A stretch of DNA of 64,000 nt. Source: Pontibacter sp. Tf4 (GTDB taxonomy: Bacteria; Bacteroidota; Bacteroidia; Cytophagales; Hymenobacteraceae). The position numbers were made by a program, and so were the translations under genes. Shown here piece by piece: positions 45,500 to 53,223 of this stretch (position 1 is its first letter; each line of letters begins with the position of its first letter). The notes under the pieces were generated by a model that was not told the origin of the DNA, made no database searches, and saw only the letters and a program-made list of their open reading frames with translations. The DNA is taken from the NCBI RefSeq assembly GCF_014212495.1, contig NZ_JACKZC010000007.1, forward strand, positions 294,412-358,411. The letters run 5' to 3'.

Positions 45500-46417
45500 A
45501 TGAAGATAGCAATTACGGGCATAGGAGGCGTTGGTGGCTTTTTTGGCGGCATGCTGGCAAAACACTACCAGGCTTCCGGTGAAGTAGAAGTAAACTTTAT
45601 AGCACGTGGCGAAAACGAATCGGTTATCAGGCAACAAGGGTTGAAGGTAGAAAGCCCGGCTGGCGCGTTTACAGCTATTCCCAAACTGGTTACATCTGAC
45701 CCGGCGCTGGTAGGCGAAGTTGACCTGCTGATCTGCTGCACCAAAAGTTATGACCTGGAGCAGAATATAGAACAACTAAGTCCCTGCATTGGCCCGCATA
45801 CCGTTATCCTTCCACTCCTGAACGGCATAGACAGCCGCGAAAGAATTAAGACCGTTTATCCTGAAAACGAAGTATGGGATGGCTGTGTGTACATTGTGTC
45901 CAGGTTAACTGCTCCGGGGCTGGTAACGGTCACCGGTAGCCAGCATGCGCTTTTTTTCGGGGCTGCAGATGGCACCGCCGCAAAGCTTGAGGCAGCAATG
46001 CAGATCTTTAAAGAAGCCGGTATCAATGCCACTTTGTCGCCTAACATACAGCAGACCATCTGGGAGAAGTTTCTCTTCATCTCAACTATAGCCACGCTCA
46101 CCTCCTACTTAGATACCAGCATAGGCGGTATTTTAGCTGACCCGAAACACCTGGAGCTACTCTTCGCGCTCTTAACTGAGCTGAAACAGGTAGCACAAGC
46201 CAAAGGAATCGTGTTTAGTGACGACAGCAACAACGCCATCACCGACAGAATGGCCAGACTGCCTTACGACACCACCTCCTCTATGCACAGCGACTACCAG
46301 AAAGGAAAAAACACCGAAGTAGACTCGTTGACGGGATATGTAGTAAAACTTGGCGAACAGCTGCACATACCAACTCCTACCTATAGCAAACTATACACTG
46401 CCCTTAAAAGCAGGTAA
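45500..46417 (+). CDS. panE: 2-dehydropantoate 2-reductase
   Basis: The 305-residue ketopantoate reductase makes pantoate with NADPH for CoA synthesis. It begins MKIAITGIGGVGGFFGGMLA (GxGxxG cofactor loop). The PanE/ApbA pattern continues with LICCTKSYDLEQ (about residue 77), LLNGIDSRERI (about 103) and IWEKFLFISTIATLTSYL (about 193), which includes the conserved catalytic Lys. DYQKGKNTEVDSLTGYVV (about 270) is the C-terminal signature with its Glu. Family members can act on other 2-oxoacids, so the substrate is likely but not certain. Confidence 0.88.
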   Translation: MKIAITGIGGVGGFFGGMLAKHYQASGEVEVNFIARGENESVIRQQGLKVESPAGAFTAIPKLVTSDPALVGEVDLLICCTKSYDLEQNIEQLSPCIGPHTVILPLLNGIDSRERIKTVYPENEVWDGCVYIVSRLTAPGLVTVTGSQHALFFGAADGTAAKLEAAMQIFKEAGINATLSPNIQQTIWEKFLFISTIATLTSYLDTSIGGILADPKHLELLFALLTELKQVAQAKGIVFSDDSNNAITDRMARLPYDTTSSMHSDYQKGKNTEVDSLTGYVVKLGEQLHIPTPTYSKLYTALKSR

Positions 46418-46455
46418 TCTATAACACAGGATAAAAAAATAAAAGACTAAAATTG

Positions 46456-46486
46456 TTTGAATCTTAAAATTCTTGCCCTATGTTTG
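46456..46486 (+). promoter_or_regulatory. promoter ahead of the EamA transporter leader
   Basis: TTTG (46456-46459), a 19-base spacer and TATGTTTG (46479-46486) form a full Bacteroidota promoter. The start site would leave a leader of about 155 bases before the EamA start codon. Confidence 0.75.
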
Positions 46487-46503
46487 CACCCCGATTAAAA
46501 ATA

Positions 46504-46566
46504 ATGACTGCACATTTAGCACATACACAAATTTTTATCACAGGCTACGTTCTGCACGACCTGTAA
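46504..46566 (+). CDS. possible 20-residue leader ORF before the EamA transporter
   Basis: ATG at 46504 opens a 20-codon frame (MTAHLAHTQIFITGYVLHDL) ending at TAA 46564-46566, entirely within the leader of the downstream transporter. It contains three histidines and three threonines but no run of one residue. GC-rich segments (ACCCGGCTTACCCGC and GGGGCGACATCTGCCC) follow it and could fold. It may be chance; the strong promoter and long leader are the only support. Confidence 0.3.
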   Translation: MTAHLAHTQIFITGYVLHDL

Positions 46567-46648
46567 GAGTACCCGGCTTACCCGCTTTGGGGCGACATCT
46601 GCCCTATCTCTATTTTAAAATTTTGTTGTTTATTTAAAAGGCAATCCT

Positions 46649-47560
46649 ATGTTCAGAGGAATAGCTTTTGTGCTGTGCGGAGCGTGTAGCTTCGGGATTC
46701 TTTCGACGTTCGTAAAATTAGCATATAGCGAAGGCTTTACCTTGGGTGATGTAACTGGCACTCAGGTATTTTTTGGGTTGATTATTCTTTGGGTGATCGT
46801 GCTGTTGCGCAGGCTGTTTAGTGGCCGCGGCAACAGTGCATCGCTTAAGGAAGTCCTCCAACTTATGGCTATGGGCACCACCACGGGGCTTGTAAGCATC
46901 TTCTATTACAAATGTGTTCAGCTTGTTCCGGCTTCTATTGCCATCCTGCTGCTCATGCAGTTTACCTGGATGAGCCTTGTGCTGGACTCCATCATAAAAC
47001 GCAAACTCCCTACATTACTGCAAGTTGGCACTGTTTTGCTTGTGCTGCTGGGCACTGCTTTTGCCGGCAATCTGTTCTCGGGCTCTTTTCAGGATATAAA
47101 CTTAACGGGCATCGGTTTTGGGTTACTGGCTGCACTTTGCTACACGTTCTTTTTAATGATAAACGGCGCTGCTGGCAATAACCTGCACCCTGCTACCAAA
47201 AGTGCGTTGCTGCTGACAGGTGCCTGTACCCTTGTATTCATTATTTTCCCGCCGGTTTTCCTGGTAAACGGCGCACTAACCAACGGTCTTTTTAAATGGG
47301 GATTGGTACTTTCGGTTTTTGGTACGGTAGTGCCGCCCTTGTGCTTTGCCTATGGTATCCCGAAAATTGGCTTAGGCCTGAGTGCTATACTTAGCTCTGC
47401 CGAGCTGCCAGTGGCCGTACTGATGTCGAGTATGGTATTGCAGGAGCAGGTGCTGCCAGTGCAGTGGGCAGGCGTTATTCTGATACTGGTGGCCATTGTG
47501 CTTTCCAATGCAAACTCGCTGCGCAAAAAGAGAACAGAACCTCACCTGGCTACCTCCTAA
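46649..47560 (+). CDS. EamA-family (DMT) transporter
   Basis: The 303-residue protein has ten predicted membrane helices in two EamA repeats (about residues 1-140 and 150-295), as in drug/metabolite transporters. It begins FRGIAFVLCGACSFGILSTFVKLAY. The second repeat ends with the typical LSAILSSAELPVAVLMSSMVLQEQVLPVQWAGVILILVAIVLSN. The substrate cannot be told from sequence. It has its own promoter and a roughly 155-base leader, and ends ahead of a CTATAG-built hairpin. Confidence 0.85.
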   Translation: MFRGIAFVLCGACSFGILSTFVKLAYSEGFTLGDVTGTQVFFGLIILWVIVLLRRLFSGRGNSASLKEVLQLMAMGTTTGLVSIFYYKCVQLVPASIAILLLMQFTWMSLVLDSIIKRKLPTLLQVGTVLLVLLGTAFAGNLFSGSFQDINLTGIGFGLLAALCYTFFLMINGAAGNNLHPATKSALLLTGACTLVFIIFPPVFLVNGALTNGLFKWGLVLSVFGTVVPPLCFAYGIPKIGLGLSAILSSAELPVAVLMSSMVLQEQVLPVQWAGVILILVAIVLSNANSLRKKRTEPHLATS

Positions 47561-47566
47561 ATTATA

Positions 47567-47614
47567 GCAACTATAGTTTGTTGGGCAACTATAGTCTGCT
47601 CAAACTATAGTTGC
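47567..47614. terminator. hairpin built from CTATAG repeats between the EamA gene and trpS
   Basis: GCAACTATAGTTTG (47567-47580) and CAAACTATAGTTGC (47601-47614) are perfect 14-bp inverted repeats. A third AACTATAG lies in the 20-base loop. It can act as a stem-loop after the EamA gene, though it lacks a T tract. The arms consist almost wholly of the AACTATAGTT palindrome. Confidence 0.6.
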
Positions 47615-47684
47615 GTATCTGCAATTTTAATGGGCATTTTAAGCTATTTGCATTAATTTGCAGCTTTAACGCAATTCTGATTTT

Positions 47685-48659
47685 ATGGCACGATACCTTA
47701 CCGGCATACAAAGCACCGGCCGGCCACACCTCGGCAACCTGCTGGGCGCAATTTGCCCTGCTATAGCGTTCTCTGAAACGGCAGACCAGGAAGCGCTTTA
47801 CTTTATAGCCGACCTGCACTCGCTGACGACCATCCGCGATGCCGAAGTTCTGAAACACAACACCTACTCGGTAGCTGCTGCCTGGCTGGCCATGGGCCTG
47901 GATACCGACAGACACATATTATACCGCCAGTCGGATGTGCCGATGGTAACGGAACTGAGCTGGTACCTGAACTGCTTTGCGCCTTTCCCGATGCTGGCCA
48001 ATGCCCATTCGTTTAAAGATAAATCGAGCCGACGTGGATTAGCGGATGTGAATGCCGGTTTGTTTACGTACCCGGTGTTGATGGCTGCCGACATTTTAAT
48101 GTACGATGCCAACTTTGTGCCCGTAGGCAAAGACCAGATACAACACCTGGAAATTACCCGCGACATTGCCAGCTCGTTTAACCACATCTACGGCGAAACT
48201 TTTGTATTGCCGGAAGCCAAGACGGATGAAAAGATCATGACAATACCCGGCATCAATGGCGAGAAGATGAGCAAATCGTATGGCAACATCATTGATATTT
48301 TTGAAGCCGACAAGCCGCTGCGAAAGGTTATTATGAGCATTGTAACCGATAGCACGCCGCTGGAAGAGCCAAAGAACCCGGACGACGACACGACTTTCAA
48401 GATCTATAGTTTGCTGGCTACCCCCGAGGAGGTAGAGACCATGCGCCAGAATTACCTGGCTGGTGGCTACGGTTACGGTCACGCCAAGCAGGCACTTTAC
48501 GAGAAGATCATCACGAAGTACAGCAAAGAGCGCGAGCTGTTTAATTTCTATATGAACAACCTGCCCGAACTGGACAAAAAATTACATGAAGGGGCCGAAA
48601 AAGCAAAAGCTATTGCCACGCCGGTACTGCAGCGTGTTCGCCAGAAATTAGGATATTAA
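47685..48659 (+). CDS. trpS: tryptophanyl-tRNA synthetase
   Basis: The 324-residue class I synthetase charges tRNA-Trp. The HIGH-like motif is in TGIQSTGRPHLGNLLGA (about residue 6-22) and the KMSKS motif in GINGEKMSKSYGNI (about 189-202). VPVGKDQIQHLEITRDIA (about 145) is the Trp-binding signature of TrpRS. The length is typical. It is expressed alone, followed by a REP-like hairpin and a terminator. Confidence 0.95.
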   Translation: MARYLTGIQSTGRPHLGNLLGAICPAIAFSETADQEALYFIADLHSLTTIRDAEVLKHNTYSVAAAWLAMGLDTDRHILYRQSDVPMVTELSWYLNCFAPFPMLANAHSFKDKSSRRGLADVNAGLFTYPVLMAADILMYDANFVPVGKDQIQHLEITRDIASSFNHIYGETFVLPEAKTDEKIMTIPGINGEKMSKSYGNIIDIFEADKPLRKVIMSIVTDSTPLEEPKNPDDDTTFKIYSLLATPEEVETMRQNYLAGGYGYGHAKQALYEKIITKYSKERELFNFYMNNLPELDKKLHEGAEKAKAIATPVLQRVRQKLGY

Positions 48660-48672
48660 TTTAAACTATAGA

Positions 48673-48707
48673 TTAGCCTTCGCTTGCGTCCCGCGAGCGA
48701 GGGCTAA
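48673..48707. repeat. REP-like hairpin after trpS
   Basis: TTAGCCTTCGCTTGCG (48673-48688) and CGCGAGCGAGGGCTAA (48692-48707) pair over 16 positions with two G-U pairs and a 3-base loop. The GC-rich, non-coding hairpin lacks a T tract, so it looks like a dispersed repeat rather than a terminator. Confidence 0.55.
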
Positions 48708-48756
48708 GTTCTCCAGAAATCAGGTTACTAAACTATAGTTTAGTTTATAGGTAAAG

Positions 48757-48792
48757 AAAAGGGGCAGCCGATGTAGATCGGCTGCCCCTTTT
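48757..48792. terminator. bidirectional terminator between trpS and the lipoprotein gene
   Basis: A perfect 16-bp stem (48757-48772 with 48777-48792) has a 4-base loop, a GGGGCAGCCG core and A/T tracts on both sides. Confidence 0.93.
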
Positions 48793-48819
48793 TGCTTCGG
48801 CAATGCTATAGTTGACTGA

Positions 48820-49191
48820 TTACTTTTTTGTAAGCGGAGCCCCTACCGGTATACCGCAGTCGTGGCCAGGCTGGCCGTGCGGAGGGTTAGTACCCGGAGC
48901 TACCGTGCTGGTTGAAGGCGTAAAGGCCGGTACCGGTGCACTTAAATTTGGCTTCGGTGGCGAATCCAGCGGAGCGCCAACTTCTATATCGCAGCGGTGG
49001 TTGGGCTCGCCGTGCGGCGGGTTAAGGGCAACCGTAGTGGCAGGTGTTGCAGCCTGGTTTGGTGTGGCTGTAGCAGGTGCTGTTGCAGCCGGCGCTGTAG
49101 TTGTTGTAGTATTTTCCGTTTTAGCGGAATCAGAGCAACTCACTAATCCAAAAAACAAAGCTGCTACTGCTATCTGCGATGTGATCTTCAT
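48820..49191 (-). CDS. small lipoprotein with two HGxPxHxC repeats
   Basis: The 123-residue protein has a lipoprotein signal with lipobox LVSC (Cys19). A Thr/Ala/Pro-rich linker follows, then two copies of a 20-residue unit: NPPHGEPNHRCDIEVGAPL (about residues 57-75) and NPPHGQPGHDCGIPVGAPL (about 102-120). The copies are separated by another Pro-rich linker. The invariant HGxPxHxC spacing could bind a metal ion, but no function is established here. The linkers suggest a flexible tether to the outer membrane or cell surface. It is monocistronic and convergent with trpS. Confidence 0.8.
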   Translation of the reverse strand: MKITSQIAVAALFFGLVSCSDSAKTENTTTTTAPAATAPATATPNQAATPATTVALNPPHGEPNHRCDIEVGAPLDSPPKPNLSAPVPAFTPSTSTVAPGTNPPHGQPGHDCGIPVGAPLTKK

Positions 49192-49334
49192 ATTACGTCT
49201 TTTTGTTGTGCGGAATTATTTCGTTCGTATTTTATCTGCCTTTAGTTTAACAAAACACTGAACCTGAAACCAATATACGGATAAATACTGATAAGATACA
49301 CTGCCTCAGCAGCATACTACTTTTACCCCAACAC

Positions 49335-50252
49335 TTATTTTATCTCAATAATTCGTTCTTCAAACGCTAACGTGTTTTCGGCGCTCACTTCTTTTGTTTC
49401 GATACTATAGATAACCCACCCCGAGCCATGAATGCGTGAGGCTACTCTGGTTTCGTGTTGCAGCGGAGGCATTCTGCTCAGATCCGGTTTTGCCGCGCCC
49501 ACCGCTTTCGACATTTTGCCCAGGTAAGCGACCGTTGCTTCTGTAAGTTGCTTGCTATCTATAGTTTGCCACATCCGGAGAATGGCGTTGTCCTCTTCGC
49601 CGTTCAGTTCATCCAGCAAAATGGAAACATCGGCTTTAAATGGTTTGCCACCATACAGGTTAGCCACCTCTAGCTGGCCCGTAATCTCCTGCCCCATCTG
49701 GTACCTGCCGCCGTGGTAGGTATAAAACTGCTGTATATCTTTAATGGCAGCTGCCTCTATGGCTTCTCTTGTCGTAAAGGTGCTCTCTACCTGGTCTATT
49801 ATCTCGTTTATCTTCGGGATGTGCTTGAATTCCTGACGCAGGTGTGTCGTGCCTTTCTTTATTTCATCCCGGATCTCTTTCCAGTTCACCACTTCCTGAA
49901 AAGCGCCCATTTCATCTGTTTTGAAGATCACGCTCAGGTTTTCGGAGACCTTGGCCAGCTCTTTTGTGAACTGGTTATCCGTGTCCATCTGTATGCCGCG
50001 GTAAGCCCACTCAATGGTATAGGAATTGGCCGTGGAGTCTTTTATAGTTACATCTACCTCGTACTTCGAGAACTCGCGTTTGGTGGTATCGGTGCCGGTA
50101 ACTCTGTACTTTTCGTTGGTGATGATGTAGGTCTGCGTTTCGTTCTTGTCCCAGTACCCGATAACCTGCACGGTGGAATCTTCTAAGCTGATCTGGGCAA
50201 AGGCAGTGAAGGAGGCAAATAAGGTAAAGGCTAAAAGTAAAAGTTGTTTCAT
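49335..50252 (-). CDS. secreted protein of unknown function
   Basis: The 305-residue protein has a clear signal peptide (cleavage near TAFAQ) and no membrane segment or lipobox. The mature part alternates beta strands (STVQVIGYWDKNETQTYIITNEKYRVTG...YEVDVTIKDSTANSYTIEWAYRG) with helices (about residues 120-175). The C-terminus (HETRVASRIHGSGWVIYSIETKEVSAENTLAFEERIIEI) is again strand-rich. I do not recognise the family. It is 30 bp upstream of nothing coding on its own strand except the plug-like protein that precedes it. Confidence 0.8.
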   Translation of the reverse strand: MKQLLLLAFTLFASFTAFAQISLEDSTVQVIGYWDKNETQTYIITNEKYRVTGTDTTKREFSKYEVDVTIKDSTANSYTIEWAYRGIQMDTDNQFTKELAKVSENLSVIFKTDEMGAFQEVVNWKEIRDEIKKGTTHLRQEFKHIPKINEIIDQVESTFTTREAIEAAAIKDIQQFYTYHGGRYQMGQEITGQLEVANLYGGKPFKADVSILLDELNGEEDNAILRMWQTIDSKQLTEATVAYLGKMSKAVGAAKPDLSRMPPLQHETRVASRIHGSGWVIYSIETKEVSAENTLAFEERIIEIK

Positions 50253-50282
50253 GCTATAGTTTAAAATGTATGCAAATATAGG

Positions 50283-50690
50283 TTACTTCCTGCTGCCTTT
50301 TTTGGTGGTTATAAAAACTACTCCCGGTTTAGCCCGCTGGCCGTAAAGTGCCATTGCTTTTGCTCCCTGCTCGGTTTTTATAGTTTCCACATCGGCTAAA
50401 CTATAGTTATTCAGGTGTTTCATATTTCCCGGCCTTCCATCTACTATAATTACAGGCGAAGGATTTAACACGAGGGGAACAGCATCATAAATGCCGGGTT
50501 TCCGTTCCTTTACAGCAACTGTATCAGGTTTTGGTTCCGGTCTTTTGTTGCTGGTAGCATCGTAGCTATAGTTAAGGTCTCGTTTCATCACTTCCACCAC
50601 CTTCAGGTACAGGTCTGATTTGATGGTGTCTTGCGCGAAGGCTATAGTTGACGAGAAACAGAGCAGGGGTAGGAGAAGTCGTTTTATCAT
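50283..50690 (-). CDS. stand-alone TonB-receptor plug-like exported protein
   Basis: The 135-residue protein has a signal peptide (cleavage near IAFAQ) and ends with a segment close to the plug domain of SusC/TonB-dependent receptors: PVIIVDGRPG (about residue 78) and LADVETIKTEQGAKAMALYGQRAKPGVVFITTKKG (about 98-132). In SusC proteins these lie ahead of a roughly 700-residue barrel, which is absent here; the frame ends cleanly at KKGSRK. Free-standing plug domains occur in Bacteroidota membrane proteins and antirepressors, but none is known to act alone. It may serve as a TonB/carboxypeptidase-regulated partner. Confidence 0.75.
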   Translation of the reverse strand: MIKRLLLPLLCFSSTIAFAQDTIKSDLYLKVVEVMKRDLNYSYDATSNKRPEPKPDTVAVKERKPGIYDAVPLVLNPSPVIIVDGRPGNMKHLNNYSLADVETIKTEQGAKAMALYGQRAKPGVVFITTKKGSRK

Positions 50691-50715
50691 ATTTTAGGAT
50701 TGTAGCGTGCTCGTG

Positions 50716-50753
50716 TATACCTTGTGCGAGGAGTAGCCGAAGCATAAGGTATA
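50716..50753. repeat. REP-like hairpin upstream of the plug-like gene
   Basis: TATACCTTGTGC (50716-50727) pairs with GCATAAGGTATA (50742-50753) through one G-U. The loop is 14 bases (GAGGAGTAGCCGAA). It stands between two minus-strand genes and has no T tract. Confidence 0.55.
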
Positions 50754-50778
50754 AACTTTGTTGTGCTATCGTGCTTTT

Positions 50779-51183
50779 TTAGTTTTTATGAGATGTTCCT
50801 GAAGCCTTTAGTTCTTTTGTTAACAGAATAGCCAAAGCAACAATATAAGCTATTATTGATGAGAGTGAATATGCAATATAAACTTCACTTGACCAGCCTT
50901 TACCAAAAGCACTAACTATTGACAGTTGTCCATCTATTGCAAAAAATATCAGTTCGTATAGAATAAAGTAAACAGTCAATCCTACTATTTTCTGTCTTCT
51001 TTCTATGAGATACTTCCTGAAAATAAGCGCCAGCACCATTCCGATAAATAACTGAATTATAAGCACAAGACCTAAAATAAATGGTGCCATTCCGACTTCA
51101 CCCCCAGGTAAACTGGTACTGGTTATCCAGATCATAAAGGCAACTATTGTAGTTGCAGCATGAATGAATAAATACCTGACCAT
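50779..51183 (-). CDS. small membrane protein of unknown function
   Basis: The 134-residue protein has four predicted membrane helices (about residues 2-22, 30-53, 65-85 and 100-122), with positively charged loops such as FRKYLIERRQK. No catalytic motif is seen. The open frame extends 11 codons upstream, but the ATG at 51183 (MVRYLFIHA) begins at the first helix and is preferred. The gene is more AT-rich than its neighbours and carries no CTATAG, so it may be a recent arrival. Confidence 0.65.
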   Translation of the reverse strand: MVRYLFIHAATTIVAFMIWITSTSLPGGEVGMAPFILGLVLIIQLFIGMVLALIFRKYLIERRQKIVGLTVYFILYELIFFAIDGQLSIVSAFGKGWSSEVYIAYSLSSIIAYIVALAILLTKELKASGTSHKN

Positions 51184-51337
51184 TTTTTTATTTCTATTTA
51201 AGAGTATGCAGCACAACTATAGTGTAACAGGAGTTATTCCGGTTATTAGTCCTTTGGCCGTAGTTGATTTAACAATGTGACGTTACAAAAACCTATCACA
51301 ATATAGCCAAAATCCAACACCAATCAACTATAAAAAA

Positions 51338-51379
51338 TTGCCGCACCCACCCTGGCTAAAGCCTCGGCAAGTGCGGCAA
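51338..51379 (-). terminator. terminator after the acidic unknown gene
   Basis: TTGCCGCAC (51338-51346) pairs with GTGCGGCAA (51371-51379). An inner GGCT/AGCC stem sits in the loop. On the minus strand a TTTTTTA tract follows the stem. Confidence 0.8.
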
Positions 51380-51415
51380 CTATAGAAAGGTAACTGATTA
51401 CTGTTACCTGTAAAA

Positions 51416-51814
51416 TTATTCAGCAGTCCAAAGTACGCGTTCTTGGTCTGACAGGATAAGCAGCACGCGTGGCGGGTTAGCAACCAGCACCAGGCGCATC
51501 TCTACTCCCGGAAATTTATCCGACTCCACCCAAACGCCTTCAGATTCTTCGCCTTCTTCCAGTTCTTTACCATCCAGCGAGCTGGCAATGTAAGCGGTTG
51601 GCAGTAAAATATCAGCATCCGACTTTATTTTGCCGTGCACATCTTCCAGTACATCTTCAAGGTAATCGCCGTACGTTTCGTTAAAATCGTCTTCCAGATC
51701 GTGCAGTTCTTCTTCTACATCGTCGTAGCGTGCATCGTTATAGTCCAGCTTGTTCAGCTCTTCTTTCTTCTGTAAGATAGCAACAAGGTCTTTGTTCAGC
51801 GTATTCGCGTCCAT
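51416..51814 (-). CDS. acidic soluble protein of unknown function
   Basis: The 132-residue protein is strongly acidic and soluble. The first half is helical and possibly coiled (DLVAILQKKEELNKLDYNDARYDDVEEELHDLEDDFNETYGDYLEDVLEDVHGKI). The second half is strand-rich (GVWVESDKFPGVEMRLVLVANPPRVLLILS). The ATG at 51814 (MDANTLNKDLV) is preferred over one 18 codons upstream, whose extra residues are unlike the rest. I do not recognise a function. It is divergent from hppD. Confidence 0.75.
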   Translation of the reverse strand: MDANTLNKDLVAILQKKEELNKLDYNDARYDDVEEELHDLEDDFNETYGDYLEDVLEDVHGKIKSDADILLPTAYIASSLDGKELEEGEESEGVWVESDKFPGVEMRLVLVANPPRVLLILSDQERVLWTAE

Positions 51815-51963
51815 AGCTTCTGTTTGATTTCTACAAAGTTGAAAACATGCTGCAGCAATTGCAAACATTACCGTTGATAATTTACCAGATGCCGTTCAGG
51901 TTTTGATAAACCGGTAAAAGCTGTATTTTTACGTAATACTTTATTAAAAATTTACAGCAGACT

Positions 51964-53088
51964 ATGAATACCAACACATTAACCTCCGAAACTATAGCTA
52001 AAGATATCCTTCCTCTGAACGGTACCGACCATATTGAGTTTTATGTAGGCAATGCCAAGCAGGCTGCGCATTTTTACCAAACAGCCTTCGGTTTTAAGCT
52101 GGTAGCTTATGCCGGCCCCGAAACCGGCGTGCGCGACAGAGCATCGTATGTGCTACAGCAGGAGAAAATCCGCCTGGTGCTTACCACTGCCATTAACCCG
52201 GATTCTGAAATTGCCCAGCATGTGCACCAGCACGGCGATGGCGTAAAAGTACTGGCCCTGTGGGTAGATGATGCTGAAGAATCTTTCCGCGGAACCGTAG
52301 CGCGCGGTGCTAAACCAGCTATGGAGCCTAAAACGATAACCGACGAGTTTGGTGAAGTAAAAGTCGCTTCTATCCATACCTATGGCGATACAATCCATAC
52401 GTTTGTAGAGCGCAAGAACTATAACGGTGTGTTTATGCCGGGTTATGTAGCGCGTACATCGGAGTTGCAGGTAGAGCCGGTTGGTCTGAAGTATGTAGAC
52501 CATTGCGTTGGTAACGTGGAACTGGGTCGCATGAATGAGTGGGTGAAGTTTTACGAAGATGTGATGGGCTTTAAACTGCTCCTTACTTTCGACGACGAAG
52601 ACATCAGCACTGAGTACTCGGCCCTTATGTCTAAAGTAGTATCGAACGGTAACGGTTACATTAAATTCCCGATAAACGAGCCGGCTGAAGGTAAGAAAAA
52701 GTCGCAGATTGACGAGTACCTGGAGTTTTACCGTGGCCCGGGTGTGCAGCACATTGCCGTTGCTACCAACGATATTCTGCATACAGTAGCCGAACTGCGC
52801 CGCCGTGGGGTAGAATTCCTGAAAGTACCGGAAGTGTATTACGAAGACCTGATCGAGCGCATCGGCCACATCGACGAAGACATGGCAGACCTGCGCAAAC
52901 TCAATATCCTAGTTGACCGCGACGACGAAGGCTATCTGTTACAGATCTTCACCAAGCCTGTAGAAGACCGACCTACCGTATTCTACGAGATCATCCAGCG
53001 TAAAGGAGCCAAGTCGTTTGGTAAAGGAAACTTCAAAGCCTTGTTCGAAGCCATTGAGCGTGAGCAGGCCCTGCGTGGTAACCTTTAA
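51964..53088 (+). CDS. hppD: 4-hydroxyphenylpyruvate dioxygenase
   Basis: The 374-residue non-heme Fe(II) enzyme converts 4-hydroxyphenylpyruvate to homogentisate in tyrosine breakdown. Two VOC half-domains are seen. The first (about residues 15-150) opens GTDHIEFYVGNAKQAAHFYQTAFGF. The second supplies the Fe ligands in YVDHCVGNVE (about 178), GPGVQHIAVATNDI (about 258) and VFYEIIQRKGA (about 340, Glu). LLQIFTKPVEDRPT is the usual C-terminal lead-in. It is a single gene with no homogentisate dioxygenase beside it. Confidence 0.96.
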   Translation: MNTNTLTSETIAKDILPLNGTDHIEFYVGNAKQAAHFYQTAFGFKLVAYAGPETGVRDRASYVLQQEKIRLVLTTAINPDSEIAQHVHQHGDGVKVLALWVDDAEESFRGTVARGAKPAMEPKTITDEFGEVKVASIHTYGDTIHTFVERKNYNGVFMPGYVARTSELQVEPVGLKYVDHCVGNVELGRMNEWVKFYEDVMGFKLLLTFDDEDISTEYSALMSKVVSNGNGYIKFPINEPAEGKKKSQIDEYLEFYRGPGVQHIAVATNDILHTVAELRRRGVEFLKVPEVYYEDLIERIGHIDEDMADLRKLNILVDRDDEGYLLQIFTKPVEDRPTVFYEIIQRKGAKSFGKGNFKALFEAIEREQALRGNL

Positions 53089-53152
53089 GCCGATTTTAAA
53101 GTATAGCCCGGTGTAAAACCGAGCTAAAATTACTTTATCTTGATATAACTAT

Positions 53153-53209
53153 ATCACACCAGTTCTTCCCGAAGTACGCTGTTACTGTAAGGGCTGGTGT
53201 GATTTTTTG
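53153..53209 (+). terminator. hairpin terminator after hppD
   Basis: ATCACACCAG (53153-53162) pairs with CTGGTGTGAT (53194-53203), with an inner CCC/GGG closing pair. A T run follows. It ends 15 bases before the phosphomutase start. Confidence 0.75.
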
Positions 53210-53223
53210 TCCCTACCATTACC

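Noticed and set aside
50779..51216. Upstream start (MCCILLNRNKK) for the small membrane protein
   Set aside because: The added residues are not part of a helix or signal, and the internal ATG at 51183 begins at the first membrane segment.
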